Below are positions 61,875 to 64,000 of a stretch of 64,000 nucleotides of DNA, in pieces. The position numbers and the translations under genes were made by a program. Every line of letters starts with the position of its first letter. Position 1 is the stretch's first letter. Origin of the DNA: Massilia pinisoli. Its GTDB lineage: Bacteria > Pseudomonadota > Gammaproteobacteria > Burkholderiales > Burkholderiaceae_D. The notes below the pieces were generated by a model that saw only the letters and a list, made by a program, of their open reading frames with translations, did not search any database and was not told the origin of the DNA. The stretch covers positions 1 through 64,000 of the forward strand of contig NZ_JANUGW010000020.1 of NCBI RefSeq assembly GCF_024753285.1, given 5' to 3'.

Positions 61875-63146
61875 ATGCGTTTGCCGGGAACCCGGTACCA
61901 GGAACCGGGGTGGGAGGAAGTGCGCAAGCTGCTGGGACAGTGCTCGCTCGCCGCGCTGCGCGGCGCCGCTGGCGCTGCCGCTGCTGTGCGCCCCGGTCCC
62001 GACGCCCTGGAAGACTACGTCGACCGCATGGCCGCGCTGCTGCTGGCCCAGCGGCACGGCGCGCGCGCCCGCGCGGCCGGCAACGGCTATGGCGACACCG
62101 TGTACGAGCTGGCCGTGGCCCTCGTCGTGGAATTGCGCGTGCGGCCGGCCGACTGGGACGCGTTCTGCGCGGCGGTGGCGTCGGGTCCCGCAGGGGACGC
62201 GCTGCTGCGCAAGAAGGTGAATGACATGTACGCCGTGCTGCGCGACCGCGTCGACGCCGACAATTACCAGGCCGCCTGCGGCCGCCCGTGCAGCCCGAAC
62301 CGCATTTACGCCTATCGCATGCTGGACACCGCGTACCACGACGTGGCGCGCCTGTTCGGCAACTGGCGCGCGCACCGGGAGCAGGTCGGCGCGATCCTCG
62401 GGCGCGCCATCGACGACGGCGCCGCGCCCATCGAAGTGCGCCAGTTGCGCACGATCGGGGACTGTCGCCCGGAGTGGATCCTGCGCTGGAGCGCGTCGCT
62501 CGAGTCGTTCGGCGGCGGCCCGGGCCCGCTGCACACGCGCTCGAAACGCTTCGCGGGCTTGAAGGACAGTCCGGACAAGATCGGCGCCATGCTGCGTGAG
62601 ATCGGCGATTACGAACAACTGTCCGGCAACCGCGACGAAGACTGGCTGCAGGACCAGGACGACGCGTCGGCCTGGGTCGAGGATTACTGGCGCGTACTGC
62701 AGGAATCGGAACTGGCTGCGACGCCGGGCCCGGACCGCATCCTGGAAGCGCGCGAGGATGCCCTCGACGCCGAGGCGCAGGAACCGGATGACGTACCGGC
62801 CGAGGATTGGAACGACCCGCGGCTGGAAGCGCTGGCGCTGGCTGTTTCACTGCCCCCCGGCTATGCAAGGGAAGCGGCGGCGGCCGACCCGGCGGACGGC
62901 AAGGTTGCGCGCCTGCTGGCGCACGACGGGCTGCCCGTGCGGCTGGCCGTGTACGCGCGGCTGCTCGGGCAGGACGACGACACGTATCCGGACGCCTGGC
63001 GCGACCCGGCCACCGGTGCGCTGCCGACGATGCACCAGCTGGCGGCGCTGGCCGAGGTCTCGCTGCCGACGTTGCGCCGGCGGCGCGACGCCGCGATCGC
63101 CCGGCTGGGTGAGGCCTTCAACGACAAGCGAGGAAGCGATGCATAG
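61875..63146 (+). CDS. Hypothetical protein with C-terminal HTH-like segment
   Basis: A 423-residue, probably cytosolic, mainly helical protein. It contains a short Cys-bearing stretch (DNYQAACGRPCSPNRIYAYRML) and ends in MHQLAALAEVSLPTLRRRRD, which resembles a helix-turn-helix. It overlaps the next gene by eight bases and follows the PBP gene by 97 bases. No family is recognised; a regulatory role is speculative. Confidence 0.7.
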   Translation: MRLPGTRYQEPGWEEVRKLLGQCSLAALRGAAGAAAAVRPGPDALEDYVDRMAALLLAQRHGARARAAGNGYGDTVYELAVALVVELRVRPADWDAFCAAVASGPAGDALLRKKVNDMYAVLRDRVDADNYQAACGRPCSPNRIYAYRMLDTAYHDVARLFGNWRAHREQVGAILGRAIDDGAAPIEVRQLRTIGDCRPEWILRWSASLESFGGGPGPLHTRSKRFAGLKDSPDKIGAMLREIGDYEQLSGNRDEDWLQDQDDASAWVEDYWRVLQESELAATPGPDRILEAREDALDAEAQEPDDVPAEDWNDPRLEALALAVSLPPGYAREAAAADPADGKVARLLAHDGLPVRLAVYARLLGQDDDTYPDAWRDPATGALPTMHQLAALAEVSLPTLRRRRDAAIARLGEAFNDKRGSDA

Positions 63147-63699
63147 CGACGACACGACGTTCCGACGGCTGCAGGAAGCCCGATTGCTCGACGCCCGCAC
63201 GCCGGGCGACCGGCTGATGCTGGACGACGCCACGCTGGCCGCCGCGCTGAACGGCAGCCGGCCGCTGACGGCGGGCGAACGGGCCGCACTGCAAGCGTCG
63301 CCGCTGACCGTACGCCGGCTGCGCCACCTGGCGCTCGAGCGGCGCGCGGCGACCGCCCCATGGCGCGGTAGCCGCGGCGTGCTGCGCGCCGCCAGCAGCG
63401 GAACGCTCGACGCCGTCGTCACGGAAGACGGCTGGTGGACCTTGCACTTCGTCGCCGCGGACGGCAACTGGCGCGCCGTGTTGCAACTGGCGCCGCAAGC
63501 GCCGTTCGCGCCCGCGCTGCTCGCGGCGCGCGCGCCGCTGCGCGTGCTGGACGGCGCCGGCGCCGAGATCCTCGCCGGCCAACTCGATGCCGATGGCGAA
63601 TGCGAGGCCGCCTGGCCCTTCGCGGCCGCCCCCGGCGCACACCTGCAGGCGCACGGCGCCCGCTTCACCGTCGAACCGCGGGAGACCGGTACGCCATGA
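63139..63699 (+). CDS. Hypothetical protein of the PBP-linked operon
   Basis: A 186-residue protein with no signal peptide. The first half is helical (FRRLQEARLLDARTPGDRLM), the second half strand-rich (WWTLHFVAADGNWRAVLQLAP, LRVLDGAGAEILAGQLDADGE). Start and stop overlap both neighbours (ATGCATAG upstream, CCATGATG downstream). Not recognised. Confidence 0.7.
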   Translation: MHSDDTTFRRLQEARLLDARTPGDRLMLDDATLAAALNGSRPLTAGERAALQASPLTVRRLRHLALERRAATAPWRGSRGVLRAASSGTLDAVVTEDGWWTLHFVAADGNWRAVLQLAPQAPFAPALLAARAPLRVLDGAGAEILAGQLDADGECEAAWPFAAAPGAHLQAHGARFTVEPRETGTP

Positions 63700-64000
63700 T
63701 GGGATTTTTTAAGCGCCCCGCGCCCGCCACCGACGCCTGCGCCCTGGGCAGCACCGCCGTCGCCGTGCCCCTGCAGCCGGACTGCGGCGTGCCGCCGGGC
63801 TGCCCCGTCGTCATCGTCGACGGCGACGGCCGTCCGCGCCGCGCCACGACGCCGGCCGGGCGCAAGGTCGAGCTGCGTCCGGGCGAACTGGCCTGGGCCT
63901 TCCACCCGGGGCCGTACACGATCACGATCGTCCCGTATGCGCAGGCGCCGGAGATCGGCCTGCGCACGACGTTCGCCATCGACCCGCTCGACCCGGCGCC
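63696..64000 (+). CDS. Partial gene, unknown protein running off the window
   Basis: The first 101 codons of a longer gene, beginning MMGFFKRPAPATD and continuing with short strands (CPVVIVDGDGRPRRATTPAG, AWAFHPGPYTITIVP). The ATG at 63696 overlaps the preceding stop; ATG 63699 is equally possible. The start region does not identify a family. Confidence 0.65.
   Translation, partial: MMGFFKRPAPATDACALGSTAVAVPLQPDCGVPPGCPVVIVDGDGRPRRATTPAGRKVELRPGELAWAFHPGPYTITIVPYAQAPEIGLRTTFAIDPLDPA

Overview
The window is GC-rich chromosomal DNA from a betaproteobacterium. Gene content and protein style (a DUF4154/YfiR protein next to a hybrid kinase, a long propeller kinase, Ku/LigD, a full urease cluster, an Ala/Lys-rich exported protein) suggest Oxalobacteraceae of the Massilia/Telluria/Duganella type. 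That placement is an inference from gene content, not a measured phylogeny. No rRNA, CRISPR array, prophage or insertion sequence is visible.

Layout. 0.4-2.9 kb: a YfiR-like periplasmic protein overlapping a hybrid histidine kinase. 2.9-5.6 kb: five identical tRNA-Arg(ACG) genes on the minus strand, each with its own promoter and terminator; an SPFH (band 7) gene plus an Arc-like ribbon-helix-helix gene, and a GNAT gene, lie between copies. 5.7-9.6 kb: a 1312-residue beta-propeller/GAF histidine kinase. 9.7-13 kb: a D-2-hydroxyacid dehydrogenase, an Ala/Lys-rich exported protein and an M28 peptidase. 13-18.1 kb: a non-homologous end-joining locus, ligD facing an SDR-ku-membrane protein operon. 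18.2-20 kb: a diguanylate cyclase and a tiny membrane protein. 20.3-26.5 kb: ureD-ureA-GNAT-ureB-ureC-ureE-ureF-ureG-hupE/ureJ, with a palindromic repeat between ureC and ureE. 26.5-27.6 kb: an acyltransferase and an ArsC-like protein. 27.7-31.9 kb: divergent GH74 and GH30 glycoside hydrolases around a regulatory region with a LacI-type operator. 32-35 kb: a stand-alone EF-G and an aldo/keto reductase. 35-38.7 kb: the most unusual region. A protein resembling photoactive yellow protein (PYP) lies just upstream of a PAS-GGDEF-EAL cyclic-di-GMP protein and is divergent from an AMP-forming ligase carrying an ACP-like N-terminus. 38.7-50.6 kb: a thioesterase, a TonB-like protein, aminopeptidase N, an Old Yellow Enzyme, a solute-binding protein, an M14-type deacylase, pirin, AzoR with a divergent LysR regulator, and phosphatidylserine decarboxylase. 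50.6-52.8 kb: a more AT-rich stretch with a lipoprotein, a GNAT and a probably broken gene. 52.8-58.5 kb: a DHFR-family protein, an MFS/EamA exporter pair, an HD hydrolase overlapping RNase HI, and small exported proteins. 58.7-64 kb: an atypical penicillin-binding transpeptidase followed by three tightly packed genes of unknown function, the last cut by the window edge.

How it fits together. Signalling is heavily represented: two membrane kinases, one GGDEF protein, one PAS-GGDEF-EAL protein and the PYP-like protein. The PYP, ligase and GGDEF-EAL neighbourhood reads as a candidate light-to-cyclic-di-GMP module, in which the ligase would activate p-coumarate for the chromophore. No tyrosine ammonia lyase is seen here, so the chromophore source is open. 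The urease cluster holds all the core structural and accessory genes. The GH74/GH30 pair suggests plant polysaccharide use.
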